Source: Gammaproteobacteria bacterium UBA6724 (GTDB lineage Bacteria > Pseudomonadota > Gammaproteobacteria > Pseudomonadales > Azotimanducaceae). From it: a stretch of DNA of 64,000 nucleotides. Of this stretch, positions 35,434 to 45,837 are shown piece by piece. The position numbers and the translations under genes were made by a program. The DNA is taken from contig DKIG01000041.1 in assembly GCA_002454165.1 (NCBI GenBank), positions 33,811 to 97,810 on the forward strand. The letters are read 5' to 3'. Each line of letters begins with the position of its first letter. The stretch's first letter is position 1. The notes below the pieces were generated by a model. It saw only the letters and a list, made by a program, of their open reading frames with translations. It was not told the DNA's origin and did not search any database.

Positions 35434-37209
35434 ATGAGCAGGGTACCAGTACTTGAATTTGATGCCATCATCATTGGCGGTGGTGGCTCTGGACTACGCG
35501 CCGCCTTGCAGTTGGCGGAATCGGAGTACCGTACGGCGGTCTTCTCCAAGGTCTTCCCGACCCGTTCCCACACAGTGTCCGCCCAGGGGGGGATTACCTG
35601 TGCCATCGCCAGCGAAGACCCCGATGATGATTGGCGCTGGCACATGTATGACACGGTCAAGGGCTCAGACTATATCGGTGACCAGGAGGCAATTGAATAT
35701 ATGTGTCGCATGGGCCCGGAAGCCCTGTTTGAACTGGAGCACATGGGCTTGCCCTTTTCTCGCAAGGAGAACGGGCGAATATATCAGCGTCCATTTGGAG
35801 GTCAATCAAAAGATTATGGCAAGGGTGGGCAGGCGGCGCGTACTTGTGCGGCGGCTGACCGTACCGGTCATGCACTCTTGCATACTCTCTATCAGGCAAA
35901 TCTCCGCGCTGAGACGGTCTTTTTCAGCGAATGGTTCGTGGTTGACCTGGTAAAAAATCAACATGGTGCAGTGGTGGGGGTCACCGCCATCTGCATGGAG
36001 ACAGGCGAAGTACATTACATCAAGTCCCTGGCAACCATCCTGGCGACCGGCGGTGCCGGGCGCATCTATCAGTCCACCACCAATGCGCTGATGAATACGG
36101 GTGATGGCACAGGTATGAGCCTGAGGGCGGGCTACATGGTGCAGGACATGGAGATGTGGCAATTTCATCCCACCGGTATTGCTGGTGCCGGCGTGCTGGT
36201 CACGGAAGGCTGTCGGGGTGAAGGTGGTTATCTTATCAACAAGGATGGTGAGCGATTTATGGAACGCTATGCGCCCAATGCCAAGGACCTTGCGGGCCGG
36301 GACGTTGTTGCCCGGAGCATAGTGCTGGAAATTCTAGAAGGCCGTGGGGTTGGCGAAGCCGGTGACCATGTGTTGCTGAAGCTAGATCATCTGGGTGAGG
36401 ACGTCCTGCATTCCAGGCTGCCGGGTATTACGGAACTCTCCAAGACCTTTGCCCATGTTGACCCGGTGAAAGAGCCCATCCCCGTGGTGCCAACCTGTCA
36501 CTACATGATGGGTGGGCTACCGACCAATGTGCAGGGTCAGGCGATGCGTGTGGATGGAGCGGGGGAGGATCAGATAATTAACGGTCTTTATGCGATAGGC
36601 GAGGCGGCTTGTGTTTCTGTTCACGGGGCAAATCGACTGGGTGGTAATTCCTTGCTGGATCTGGTGGTGTTCGGCCGCGCCGCCGGGTTGCATGTCATCA
36701 GTGCCTTGGCGGAAGGTATGGATTCTGCCGAGGCCTCCGAGTCGGACCTGGAAGCGCCCCTGTCGCGCCTGTATCGTTGGGATACTTCTGCCGATGATGG
36801 GGAGTCTCCAGCCAGTCTCAGGAAAGAACTGCAACAATGTATGCAACTGAATTTTGGGGTCTTCAGGAAGGAAGAACCCATGCTGGCAGGTATCAATCTG
36901 CTGGCGGAATTGCGCGAGCGGATTACGCAAGCCGGGCTGAACGACAAGAGCCGGGTGTTTAACACAGCGCGTCTGGAGGCACTGGAACTGGATAATCTTT
37001 TAGAAGTGGCAGAAGCCACCGCCATCAGCGCGGCGGGGCGAAAGGAGAGTCGTGGTGCCCATGCAAGGGATGATTACAAGACACGGGATGATGACAACTG
37101 GTTGTGCCATTCCATCTATGATCCCGAGCGGAAACAGCTGTTAAAACGCAAGGTAAACTTTGCACCCAAAACAGTGCCTGTCTTTGAGCCGAAGGCAAGA
37201 GTTTACTGA
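35434..37209 (+). CDS. sdhA: Succinate dehydrogenase flavoprotein SdhA
   Basis: 591 residues. FAD-binding GGGGSGLRAAL, the flavin-linking His in TRSHTVSAQGG, substrate-site HPTGIAGAG and RGEGGYL, and the GANRLGGNSLLDL block. Oxidises succinate to fumarate. Normal length. Confidence 0.97.
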   Translation: MSRVPVLEFDAIIIGGGGSGLRAALQLAESEYRTAVFSKVFPTRSHTVSAQGGITCAIASEDPDDDWRWHMYDTVKGSDYIGDQEAIEYMCRMGPEALFELEHMGLPFSRKENGRIYQRPFGGQSKDYGKGGQAARTCAAADRTGHALLHTLYQANLRAETVFFSEWFVVDLVKNQHGAVVGVTAICMETGEVHYIKSLATILATGGAGRIYQSTTNALMNTGDGTGMSLRAGYMVQDMEMWQFHPTGIAGAGVLVTEGCRGEGGYLINKDGERFMERYAPNAKDLAGRDVVARSIVLEILEGRGVGEAGDHVLLKLDHLGEDVLHSRLPGITELSKTFAHVDPVKEPIPVVPTCHYMMGGLPTNVQGQAMRVDGAGEDQIINGLYAIGEAACVSVHGANRLGGNSLLDLVVFGRAAGLHVISALAEGMDSAEASESDLEAPLSRLYRWDTSADDGESPASLRKELQQCMQLNFGVFRKEEPMLAGINLLAELRERITQAGLNDKSRVFNTARLEALELDNLLEVAEATAISAAGRKESRGAHARDDYKTRDDDNWLCHSIYDPERKQLLKRKVNFAPKTVPVFEPKARVY

Positions 37210-37229
37210 ACATAGGAGACCAGAAACTA

Positions 37230-37961
37230 ATGACCATGGCAGTGAGTGTGTATAGATACAATCCTGATACGGATCAGAAATCCCGGATGCAGGACTATGA
37301 GATTGAGATTCCAGGAGGTCGGGACCTCATGGTCCTGGATCTGCTGGAATTGCTTAAGGAGCAGGACCCGTCTTTGAGTTACCGGCGCTCCTGTCGAGAA
37401 GGCGTCTGTGGCTCCGATGGAGTCAATATGAATGGCAAGAACGGCTTGGCATGTATTACGCCACTGTCTGAAGTAGTCCGCGCCAACAAATTAAGTATCA
37501 AACCATTACCCGGCCTGCCTGTCATCAGGGACCTGGTGATAGACTTGACGCAGTTTTATCAGCAGTACGAAAGGATCAAACCCTACCTGATTAACGATGC
37601 ACCCCAGGTTGCCCAAGAACGCCTCCAGTCTCCTGAAGACCGTAAGAAACTGGATGGTCTTTACGAGTGTATCCTCTGTGCCTGCTGTTCAACCGCATGC
37701 CCGTCATTCTGGTGGAATCCCGATAAGTTTGTTGGTCCCGCCGGATTGTTGCAGGCTTATCGATTTCTTGTCGACAGCAGGGACACTGCCACTGAGGAAA
37801 GACTTGCAGCACTGGAAGATCCATTTAGTGTGTTCCGATGTCGCGGCATTATGAATTGCGTCAGCGTCTGCCCGAGAGGGCTCAATCCCACCCGGGCTAT
37901 CGGACATATCCGCAATATGCTGTTGGAGCGGGCGGTCCAGCCGTCGCCGCCAAGTAGTTAA
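37230..37961 (+). CDS. sdhB: Succinate dehydrogenase iron-sulfur protein SdhB
   Basis: 243 residues. [2Fe-2S] ligands in SCREGVCGSDGVNMNG...LAC; [4Fe-4S] and [3Fe-4S] ligands in CILCACCSTACP and GIMNCVSVCPRGLNP. Last gene of sdhCDAB; sucA starts 17 bp later. Confidence 0.97.
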   Translation: MTMAVSVYRYNPDTDQKSRMQDYEIEIPGGRDLMVLDLLELLKEQDPSLSYRRSCREGVCGSDGVNMNGKNGLACITPLSEVVRANKLSIKPLPGLPVIRDLVIDLTQFYQQYERIKPYLINDAPQVAQERLQSPEDRKKLDGLYECILCACCSTACPSFWWNPDKFVGPAGLLQAYRFLVDSRDTATEERLAALEDPFSVFRCRGIMNCVSVCPRGLNPTRAIGHIRNMLLERAVQPSPPSS

Positions 37962-37978
37962 GACGAGGTAGCAGGATA

Positions 37979-40894
37979 GTGAAAAGTGTTATGGAACAGA
38001 TGCGGCAGTCCAGTCACATTTCTGCGGGCAATGCCTCCTATGTTGAACATCTCTATGAGCAATACCTGACCAACCCGGCGGAAATTTCTGACCAGTGGCG
38101 TTGCTATTTTGATTCCCTGCCCCGGGTTCAGGACGAAGCAGGTCAGGCAAGCCCAGAGGCATCTCATGCTGCCATCCGGGCAGATTTCCGACGCCTGGCG
38201 AAACATCAAGCAGTAGTTGCCACCCTTCCAGTCCATGATGTTGAGTATGAACGCAAGCAGTTTGCCGTCGGTGAAATCATCACTGGCTATCGTCGCCGTG
38301 GTCATTTGAAAGCGAAGCTGGATCCCCTGGGTTTGCAGAAGCCGATCCCGGTGCCCATGTTGGACCTGAACTTCAACGAACTGTCCGGGGCGGATATGAA
38401 AACCCGCTTTCAAACTACCTTTTTACTGTTTGGAGAGCAGGAGAGAACCCTGGGGGATATTATTCGTCTTCTGGAAACTGCCTACTGTGGCTCTATTGGT
38501 GCTGAATATATGCACATCGCCAGTGAAGCCGAGCAGATGTGGGTCCAGCATAGAATAGAGAGTGCCCATTCCCTGCCGCCCTTCACCGCGGGGGTCAAAA
38601 AAAGAATACTGAGAAGACTGATTGCCGCAGAAGGACTAGAGAAATATCTCGGTACCAGATATCCGGGCACCAAACGGTTTGGTGTTGAAGGCGGCGAATC
38701 CTTTATTCCTTGTTTGGCAGAACTGATTCATCGCGCCGGTTCCTCCGGCATTGTGGAGACGGTCATCGGCATGGCGCACAGAGGGCGAATCAATGTCTTG
38801 GTGAATTTGATGGGGAAACAACCCGCCGAGCTATTTGATGAGTTTGAAGGCCGTTATATGCCAGATTTTGGTTCTGGCGATGTGAAATATCATCAGGGGT
38901 TTTCATCCCATCTGGAAACGCCCGGCGGCGAGATGCACCTTGCCCTCGGCTTTAATCCCTCGCACCTTGAAATTTCTGCACCAGTCATAGAAGGCTCGGT
39001 TCGCGCGCGCATGGACCGCAGGCGTGATCCCCGCGGAGACAAGGTGCTTGCCATCTATGTGCACGGCGATGCCGCCCTCTCCGGTCAGGGCGTGGTGATG
39101 GAAACCTTCCAGATGTCCCAGACCAGGGGCTACTTCACCGGCGGCACCATTCATGTCGTCATCAATAACCAGATTGGATACACAACGACTGAGCAGGTAG
39201 ATGCCCGGTCAACACACTATTGCACGGAAGTTGCCAAGATGGTTCAGGCACCGATTTTCCATGTCAATGGTGATGACCCGGAAGCCGTTTTGTTTGTCTC
39301 ACAGATGGCACTTGATTATCGGATGGAATTCAAAAAGGATGTGGTCATAGATATCGTCTGTTACAGACGGCGAGGGCACAATGAAGGTGACGAGCCTTCC
39401 ATTACCCAGCCAATCATGTATCAAAAAATTCGTAGCCAACCCACCACCCTGGCACTCTACGCCGAAAAGATTATTGCCGAGGGCGTACTGACCCAGGAGG
39501 AATACAAACCACTCGTTGAGCAATATCGGGACTTGATGGACCGGGGCGAGCCGGTGGCATGGGACAGTGTACATGCGCCGAACACGGCAATGTATGTAGA
39601 TTGGGCTCCCTATCTCGGTCATGACTGGGACGCCCCGGCAGATACAAGTTTCAAGCCGCGGCGCTTCAAAGCCTTGACACAGCGTTTGGAGGCTCTGCCT
39701 GAGGATTTCGTCCTGCAAAAACAAGTTGCCAAAATGTTTGCAGACAGGCAACAGATGAGCGCCGGTAAAATGGCAATCAACTGGGGCTATGCCGAGATCA
39801 TGGCTTATGCGACCCTGCTGGACCAGGGCTTCGGCATTCGGCTGACGGGTCAGGATGTGAGCCGGGGGACATTTTCCCACCGCCACGCCGTGCTACATGA
39901 CCAGAAGACGGGTGACATCTGGATGCCCCTGGCGGCACTCGCAGATGAAGAGCATCCCCTCACTATCTACAATACCTTCCTCTCGGAAGAGGCGGTGCTC
40001 GCTTTTGAATATGGCTATTCACAAACCAGCCCCGACATCCTGGTGATATGGGAAGCCCAATTCGGCGACTTTGCTAATGGTGCCCAGATCGTCATTGACC
40101 AGTTTATTACCAGCGGTGAACACAAGTGGTCAAGATTGTCTGGTTTAACCATGCTGTTGCCGCACGGATACGAGGGCGCTGGACCTGAGCATTCTTCGGC
40201 AAGGCTGGAACGGTATCTGCAACTCTGTGCCGAACACAATGTTCAGGTGTGCGTGCCCACTACTCCGGCACAGATCTTCCACCTCATCAGGCGGCAGGCA
40301 ATCAGACCACTCAGAAGACCCTTGATTGTTATGACGCCGAAAAACCTGCTCCGCCACAGGGAATCTGTATCAACGCTGGATGAATTGTGTAATGGTGAAT
40401 TCCAAACCATCATTCCAGACCCGGAGTTTGCGCCGCGTCCCGACACAAAATCACGCGCCAAAAAATCCATCGGCACGAAGACGACTAATAAACGAGCAGC
40501 AAATAAAAAGCCGGTGCAGCGCATCGTGCTTTGTAGCGGCAAGGTTTATTATGACCTGAATGCCAAGCGAGTGAAGGATGGTCTGGACAAGGTAGCACTG
40601 ATACGAATTGAACAGCTATATCCTTTCCCGGAAGCCGCCCTGGATGCTGTGCTGAAGGAATATCCGAACATTGATACCCTGATATGGTGTCAGGAAGAGC
40701 CGATGAATCAGGGTGCCTGGTACAGTAGTCAGCACCATCTGCGAAGAGTACTGCATAGAATCTTCCCCAATATAAGTCTGCATTATACGGGCCGGGAAGC
40801 TTCTGCCGCCGCTGCCGCCGGCTATATGTCCTTACATCTGCGGCAACAAGAAGCACTGGTCCATGAGGCGCTCTACAAAATCAATGACGATTAG
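37979..40894 (+). CDS. sucA: 2-oxoglutarate dehydrogenase E1 SucA
   Basis: 971 residues, thiamine-diphosphate E1 that decarboxylates 2-oxoglutarate. Start is GTG 37979 or ATG 37991. The N-terminal E2-binding stretch (YVEHLYEQYL), GMAHRGRINVL, the ThDP region DVVIDIVCYRRRGHNEGD and the C-terminal PRIEQLYPFP-like strand are visible. A Lys/Thr-rich segment of about 22 residues at 821-843 breaks the link before IVLCSGKVYYD and is extra to the family. Confidence 0.96.
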   Translation: MKSVMEQMRQSSHISAGNASYVEHLYEQYLTNPAEISDQWRCYFDSLPRVQDEAGQASPEASHAAIRADFRRLAKHQAVVATLPVHDVEYERKQFAVGEIITGYRRRGHLKAKLDPLGLQKPIPVPMLDLNFNELSGADMKTRFQTTFLLFGEQERTLGDIIRLLETAYCGSIGAEYMHIASEAEQMWVQHRIESAHSLPPFTAGVKKRILRRLIAAEGLEKYLGTRYPGTKRFGVEGGESFIPCLAELIHRAGSSGIVETVIGMAHRGRINVLVNLMGKQPAELFDEFEGRYMPDFGSGDVKYHQGFSSHLETPGGEMHLALGFNPSHLEISAPVIEGSVRARMDRRRDPRGDKVLAIYVHGDAALSGQGVVMETFQMSQTRGYFTGGTIHVVINNQIGYTTTEQVDARSTHYCTEVAKMVQAPIFHVNGDDPEAVLFVSQMALDYRMEFKKDVVIDIVCYRRRGHNEGDEPSITQPIMYQKIRSQPTTLALYAEKIIAEGVLTQEEYKPLVEQYRDLMDRGEPVAWDSVHAPNTAMYVDWAPYLGHDWDAPADTSFKPRRFKALTQRLEALPEDFVLQKQVAKMFADRQQMSAGKMAINWGYAEIMAYATLLDQGFGIRLTGQDVSRGTFSHRHAVLHDQKTGDIWMPLAALADEEHPLTIYNTFLSEEAVLAFEYGYSQTSPDILVIWEAQFGDFANGAQIVIDQFITSGEHKWSRLSGLTMLLPHGYEGAGPEHSSARLERYLQLCAEHNVQVCVPTTPAQIFHLIRRQAIRPLRRPLIVMTPKNLLRHRESVSTLDELCNGEFQTIIPDPEFAPRPDTKSRAKKSIGTKTTNKRAANKKPVQRIVLCSGKVYYDLNAKRVKDGLDKVALIRIEQLYPFPEAALDAVLKEYPNIDTLIWCQEEPMNQGAWYSSQHHLRRVLHRIFPNISLHYTGREASAAAAAGYMSLHLRQQEALVHEALYKINDD

Positions 40895-40960
40895 ATAGGG
40901 GCACGGATGAGCTCACAATAGTCTTGGATAAATATATTTTGCTGATGAAGGGTTCGCACC

Positions 40961-42205
40961 ATGATTGAAATAAAAACACCGCAGTTTCCTGAATCCATCG
41001 CCGATGGCGAGGTAGCCACTTGGCATGTCAAGGTGGGTGAAGTGATTAAGCGTGACCAGTTACTGGTTGATATTGAAACTGACAAGGTAGTGTTGGAAGT
41101 GGCCGCCCCGGCGGACGGCAAACTGACTGTCATACACAAGGCAGCCGGGGAAACGGTGCTGGCGGAAGAACTGCTGGGTGAATTTGAGGCAGTGGCTACC
41201 CCGACATCCAGGTCTGAGCCGGTTCATCTGGCAGTAGTAAAAACAACCAGTGAAGATCCCATAGCAAGTCCGGCGGCACGGAAACTTGCCAAGGAAAATA
41301 ACATTAACCTGAGTGAGATACTGGGCACCGGCAAGGGGGAAAGGATCACCAGACAGGATGTGTTGAATGCTTCCATGCCCCGGCCTCCGCCGCCCAGTGC
41401 CGAGGAAATTGAAGAGCATGACGAGATAGTTAAGCAGCAGGACGAAGAGTATATCCCTAGCGCCGAGGACATGGCTGACTACGACAGTGCGATGAATAGG
41501 GCTATGGGAGAAAAACGCGTCCCCATGAGCCGGCTCCGTGCCAGCATTGCCAAGCGGCTGGTACAGGCGCAACAAACTGCTGCCATGCTGACGACATTTA
41601 ACGAAATTGACATGCAGGCAATCATGGAGCTGCGGGCTAGTTACAAGGATGAATTTGCTGCCGCCCACGAAGGCACTAAACTTGGCTTTATGTCCTTTTT
41701 TATTCGCGCCAGCGTTGAAGCCTTGCGACGTTTTCCGGCCGTCAACGCATCAATAGACGGCAAGGATATTGTTTATCATAATTATCAGGACATAGGTGTC
41801 GCCGTAAGTTCTCCCCGGGGACTGGTCGTGCCGATTATCCGTGATGCGGGCGCTCTGGACTTTGCGGCATTGGAAGAGCAGGTGCGTGATTTGGGATTGA
41901 AAGCCAGGGAGGGCAAGCTGACCATAGAGGAGATGAGTGGTGGCACCTTTACCCTGTCCAACGGCGGCATCTTTGGTTCATTGCTGTCAACGCCCATTCT
42001 CAACCCGCCACAGACCGGTATTCTCGGCATGCACAAGATACAGGAACGTCCGGTCGTGGTGGCTGGTGAAATTGTCATCAAACCCATGATGTATGTTGCT
42101 TTGTCTTATGACCACCGGTTGATTGATGGTCAGGAGGCGGTTCAGTTCCTGGTCACTATCAAGCACTTTCTTGAAGAGCCTGCTCGGCTACTTCTGAAAA
42201 TCTAA
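40961..42205 (+). CDS. sucB: Dihydrolipoamide succinyltransferase E2 SucB
   Basis: 414 residues. Lipoyl domain with lipoyl Lys in IETDKVVLEV, an E1/E3-binding domain (ASPAARKLAKEN), an acidic linker, and the acetyltransferase core with SYDHRLIDG. Transfers succinyl to CoA. Confidence 0.96.
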   Translation: MIEIKTPQFPESIADGEVATWHVKVGEVIKRDQLLVDIETDKVVLEVAAPADGKLTVIHKAAGETVLAEELLGEFEAVATPTSRSEPVHLAVVKTTSEDPIASPAARKLAKENNINLSEILGTGKGERITRQDVLNASMPRPPPPSAEEIEEHDEIVKQQDEEYIPSAEDMADYDSAMNRAMGEKRVPMSRLRASIAKRLVQAQQTAAMLTTFNEIDMQAIMELRASYKDEFAAAHEGTKLGFMSFFIRASVEALRRFPAVNASIDGKDIVYHNYQDIGVAVSSPRGLVVPIIRDAGALDFAALEEQVRDLGLKAREGKLTIEEMSGGTFTLSNGGIFGSLLSTPILNPPQTGILGMHKIQERPVVVAGEIVIKPMMYVALSYDHRLIDGQEAVQFLVTIKHFLEEPARLLLKI

Positions 42206-42218
42206 ACGAGAGAAGAAT

Positions 42219-43688
42219 ATGGCAACCACATTTGACGTCATCGTCATAGGTGCCGGGCCCGCTGGTTATCACGCGGCGATAAGATGTGCTCAGTCCGAGC
42301 TGAAGACTGCCATCGTTGATCAATGGATTAACAAGCAGGGCGAATCAGCACACGGCGGTACCTGCCTGAATGTTGGTTGCATTCCCTCAAAGAGCCTGTT
42401 GGACGCGTCTCATAAATTTGCCGATGCCAGAGACAACTATGCCGCCCTTGGCATCCAGGTACAGGGTATAGAGATGGATGTGCCTGCTATGATCAAGAAA
42501 AAGGACGAGGTCGTCAGCAATCTGACCCGGGGTCTTGCCTCTTTATTGTCTGGTAACAGCGTCACCAGTTTTGCTGGGAGCGCACAACTCCAGGGCAATC
42601 GAGAGGTGCAGGTCAGAGCCCAGGATCAAACCACTCAGACGATCAGGGCGGACAATATAATCATCGCCACCGGCTCAGTGCCCATAGAGCTGTCTGTCTG
42701 TCCCTTGACTGATGGGCTGATTATTGATTCCACCGGTGCCCTGGATGCTAGCAGTGTTCCAGGGTCCCTAGGCGTCATAGGCGCGGGGATTATCGGCTTG
42801 GAACTTGGTAGCGTCTGGAGAAGGCTCGGCGCTGAAGTTGTCATCTTAGAGGCATTGGAGGAATTTCTGCCCCTGGCAGATGCGCAGATCGCCAAGGAAG
42901 CCGCCCGACAATTCAAGAAACAGGGCTTGGATATCCGGCTCGGTGCCAGGGTGACCGGTACGAAGATTACCGGCAAGGGCAAGCAGCGGAAGGTCGTCGT
43001 GACCTGGTCAGACGGCACAGCGCAGCAAAAGGAGTACAAAAAAACTTTTGATAAGGTCATTATCGCGGTGGGTCGTCGTCCCTATACAGAAGGCCTACTG
43101 GCGGCGGACGCTGGCCTGACACTGGATGAGCAGGGCTGCATTCCAGTCAATGAGTATTGCGCAACGGCTGTGCCTGGCATATATGCTATCGGTGATGTGG
43201 TGCGGGGTCCCATGCTTGCCCACAAGGGGATGGAGGAGGGCTTAATGGTCGCCGAGCGCATCGCCGGACACCAGCCATTGGTCAACTATGACACTGTGCC
43301 ATCGGTGATTTACACCCACCCGGAGCTTGCCTGGGTGGGGAAAACGGAGCAGGAACTAAAAGCCGCCCAGGTCAATTATGTCGTCGGAAACTTCCCCATG
43401 TCCGCTAGCGGTCGTGCCCTTGCCAGCAATGACGCGGTGGGCTTGATTAAAGTCATAGCGGACGCCGAGACCGACAGACTGCTTGGCGTTCACATGCTTG
43501 GCACCCACACCTCGGAGATGATAGCCGAGGCAGTCATTGCGATGGAGTTTGGTGCCAGCGCGGAAGATCTCGGCCTCACCATGTTTGCCCATCCCAGCCT
43601 GTCGGAGGGTCTGCATGAAGCCGCCCTTGCTGTGTCTGGACATGCTATTCATGTCGCCAATCAGCGGCGTAAAGCTAAGCGGCACTAG
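42219..43688 (+). CDS. lpdA: Dihydrolipoamide dehydrogenase E3
   Basis: 489 residues. FAD motif GAGPAGYHAA, redox disulfide GGTCLNVGCIPSK, NAD motif GAGIIGLELG, C-terminal HPSLSEGLHEAAL with the catalytic His. A Lys-rich patch (TGKGKQRK) lies in the NAD domain. Regenerates oxidised lipoamide for SucAB. Confidence 0.96.
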   Translation: MATTFDVIVIGAGPAGYHAAIRCAQSELKTAIVDQWINKQGESAHGGTCLNVGCIPSKSLLDASHKFADARDNYAALGIQVQGIEMDVPAMIKKKDEVVSNLTRGLASLLSGNSVTSFAGSAQLQGNREVQVRAQDQTTQTIRADNIIIATGSVPIELSVCPLTDGLIIDSTGALDASSVPGSLGVIGAGIIGLELGSVWRRLGAEVVILEALEEFLPLADAQIAKEAARQFKKQGLDIRLGARVTGTKITGKGKQRKVVVTWSDGTAQQKEYKKTFDKVIIAVGRRPYTEGLLAADAGLTLDEQGCIPVNEYCATAVPGIYAIGDVVRGPMLAHKGMEEGLMVAERIAGHQPLVNYDTVPSVIYTHPELAWVGKTEQELKAAQVNYVVGNFPMSASGRALASNDAVGLIKVIADAETDRLLGVHMLGTHTSEMIAEAVIAMEFGASAEDLGLTMFAHPSLSEGLHEAALAVSGHAIHVANQRRKAKRH

Positions 43689-43728
43689 CAGTGCGTTAAT
43701 CGGCACCGACTATCCATTAGACCAGGCT

Positions 43729-44895
43729 ATGAATCTTCACGAATATCAGGCAAAGCAATTGTTCGCAGAATACGGCTTACCCGTTTCCAGGGGCTTGGCG
43801 GTTGACACGGCAGACGCAGCCCTAGCCGCGACCAAAGACCTGGGCGGTGAGCGCTGGGTGCTCAAGGTTCAGATACATGCTGGTGGACGCGGCAAGGCTG
43901 GCGGCGTCAGGCTGGTAACTTCTGCCGACGAGATCAGAGCCTTCGCGGCGCAACATCTAGGCGCCAATCTGGTGACTGCCCAGACGGATGCCGAAGGGCA
44001 ACCAGTCAACAAAATATATGTTGAAACCTGCGTTGATATAGCGCGGGAATTGTATCTGGGGGCAGTCATTGATCGTGCCAGCAGGCGGGTGATCTTTATG
44101 GCATCCACCGAAGGCGGAGTTGAAATTGAAACAGTGGCGGAAAACACGCCAGAGAAGATCGTCCAGGTGTTGCTTGACCCCCTGATTGGCGCATCTCCCT
44201 ACCAGGGTCGTGAGCTTGCCTTCCAACTGGGTCTTGAAGGCAAACAGATCAATCAGTTCGCCGAGCTGTTTATGCGACTGGCACGGCTCTTCCATGAATG
44301 CGACCTGTCGCTGCTGGAAATCAATCCTCTCATAGTGACCACTGAGGGCGATATGCATTGTCTGGATGCCAAGGTATCAATTGACGGGAACGCCCTTTAC
44401 CGTCAGAAAAAACTGGCGGCGATGCGGGACCGAAGCCAGGAAGACTCCCGGGAAAATCAGGCATCAGATTTTAATCTCAACTATGTTGCTCTGGAGGGAA
44501 ACATAGGTTGCATGGTGAACGGTGCCGGTCTTGCCATGGGCACGATGGATCTGGTGAAACTGCATGGTGGTGCACCGGCGAACTTCCTGGATGTGGGTGG
44601 CGGTGCTACCAAGGAAGCGGTCACTGAGGCATTCAAGATCGTCCTGTCTGACCAGGCTGTCAGGGCGGTGTTGATTAACATTTTTGGTGGCATAGTCCAG
44701 TGTGACATCATCGCCGAAGGCATTATCGGTGCGGTCAAGGAGGTTGGTGTCAAGCTACCTGTTGTGGTGCGGTTTGAAGGTAACCAGGCGGAAGCGGGCC
44801 TTGCCAAGTTAGCAGCAAGCGATGTAAATATTATCGCGGCAACTGGTTTGACGGACGCCGTCCAGCAGGTAATAAAAGCAGCGGGGGACGCCTGA
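43729..44895 (+). CDS. sucC: Succinyl-CoA ligase beta subunit SucC
   Basis: 388 residues from the ATG at 43729 (MNLHEYQAK); the frame extends upstream through lpdA but that part is not real. ATP-grasp motifs: KVQIHAGGRGKAGGV, EINPL, FGGIVQCD. Its stop overlaps the sucD start. Confidence 0.96.
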   Translation: MNLHEYQAKQLFAEYGLPVSRGLAVDTADAALAATKDLGGERWVLKVQIHAGGRGKAGGVRLVTSADEIRAFAAQHLGANLVTAQTDAEGQPVNKIYVETCVDIARELYLGAVIDRASRRVIFMASTEGGVEIETVAENTPEKIVQVLLDPLIGASPYQGRELAFQLGLEGKQINQFAELFMRLARLFHECDLSLLEINPLIVTTEGDMHCLDAKVSIDGNALYRQKKLAAMRDRSQEDSRENQASDFNLNYVALEGNIGCMVNGAGLAMGTMDLVKLHGGAPANFLDVGGGATKEAVTEAFKIVLSDQAVRAVLINIFGGIVQCDIIAEGIIGAVKEVGVKLPVVVRFEGNQAEAGLAKLAASDVNIIAATGLTDAVQQVIKAAGDA

Positions 44896-45770
44896 TGAGC
44901 GTACTGGTTGACGCCGCAACCAGAGTCATCTGCCAGGGTTTCACCGGCGCTCAGGGCAGACTGCATACCGAGGAGTCCATCGCCTATGGCACCCGGATGG
45001 TTGCCGGCATTACCCCAGGTAAGGGGGGGCAGATTCTTCTAGGCTTGCCGGTCTTTGACCGGGTGCAACAGGCTGTGGATGCGACCGGTGCTGATGCCTC
45101 CGTGATTTATGTACCGGCGCCCTTTGCCAAGGACGCTATTCTGGAAGCGGCAGCGGCAGGTATCAAACTGATTGTCTGTATTACGGAAGGGGTACCGGTG
45201 CTGGACATGCTACTGGTCAAAGCAAGCCTTGATGCCAGGGGGGTGCGTCTTATTGGTCCCAATTGCCCAGGGGTGATTACCCCGGGCGAGTGCAAGCTGG
45301 GCATCATGCCTGGCGACATTCATCTACCGGGCAGGGTGGGCATAGTATCCCGGTCCGGGACCCTCACCTACGAGGCGGTCAAGCAGACCACAGACCTCGG
45401 CTTTGGCCAAAGCAGCTGCGTCGGGATAGGTGGCGACCCGGTGCCGGGCAGCAACTTTATTGACATACTGGGAATGTTTGAGCAGGACCCGGCGACGGAA
45501 GCCATCGTCATGGTAGGTGAGATTGGCGGTAGCGCCGAGGACGAGGCGGCTAGCTTCATCAAAACCAGTGTTACCAAACCCGTGGTGGCTTATATCGCTG
45601 GGGTGACGGCGCCTCCCGGCAAACGCATGGGACATGCTGGTGCCATTATCGCCAGCGGCAAGGGTACCGCAGATGAGAAGTTTGCGTCCCTGGAAGCGGC
45701 TGGCGTTGCCACGGTGAAAAGTCTGGCGGACATAGGGGCTAGGTTGCAAGAAGTCACAGCTTGGGCTTGA
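44895..45770 (+). CDS. sucD: Succinyl-CoA ligase alpha subunit SucD
   Basis: 291 residues. CoA-binding GFTGAQG, the GPNCPGVI loop, and the active-site phosphohistidine in GHAGAII. The TGA lies inside the -35 element of the putative htpG heat-shock promoter. Confidence 0.96.
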   Translation: MSVLVDAATRVICQGFTGAQGRLHTEESIAYGTRMVAGITPGKGGQILLGLPVFDRVQQAVDATGADASVIYVPAPFAKDAILEAAAAGIKLIVCITEGVPVLDMLLVKASLDARGVRLIGPNCPGVITPGECKLGIMPGDIHLPGRVGIVSRSGTLTYEAVKQTTDLGFGQSSCVGIGGDPVPGSNFIDILGMFEQDPATEAIVMVGEIGGSAEDEAASFIKTSVTKPVVAYIAGVTAPPGKRMGHAGAIIASGKGTADEKFASLEAAGVATVKSLADIGARLQEVTAWA

Positions 45771-45794
45771 AAAACACCTTCCCTATCCCAACTT
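45766..45794 (+). promoter_or_regulatory. Sigma-32-like heat-shock promoter for htpG
   Basis: CTTGAA at 45766-45771, 14 bp spacer, TCCCAACTT at 45786-45794. The -10 closely matches that of the clpB promoter (CCCCAACCT). It overlaps the sucD stop codon. Confidence 0.6.
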
Positions 45795-45837
45795 TGCATG
45801 ATCCACACCTATTAAAAATAATCAGAGGTCGGGCAAG

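Noticed and set aside
43537..43728. Longer SucC N-terminus
   Set aside because: It is antisense-free but in the wrong frame of lpdA; MNLHEYQAK at 43729 is the conserved start.
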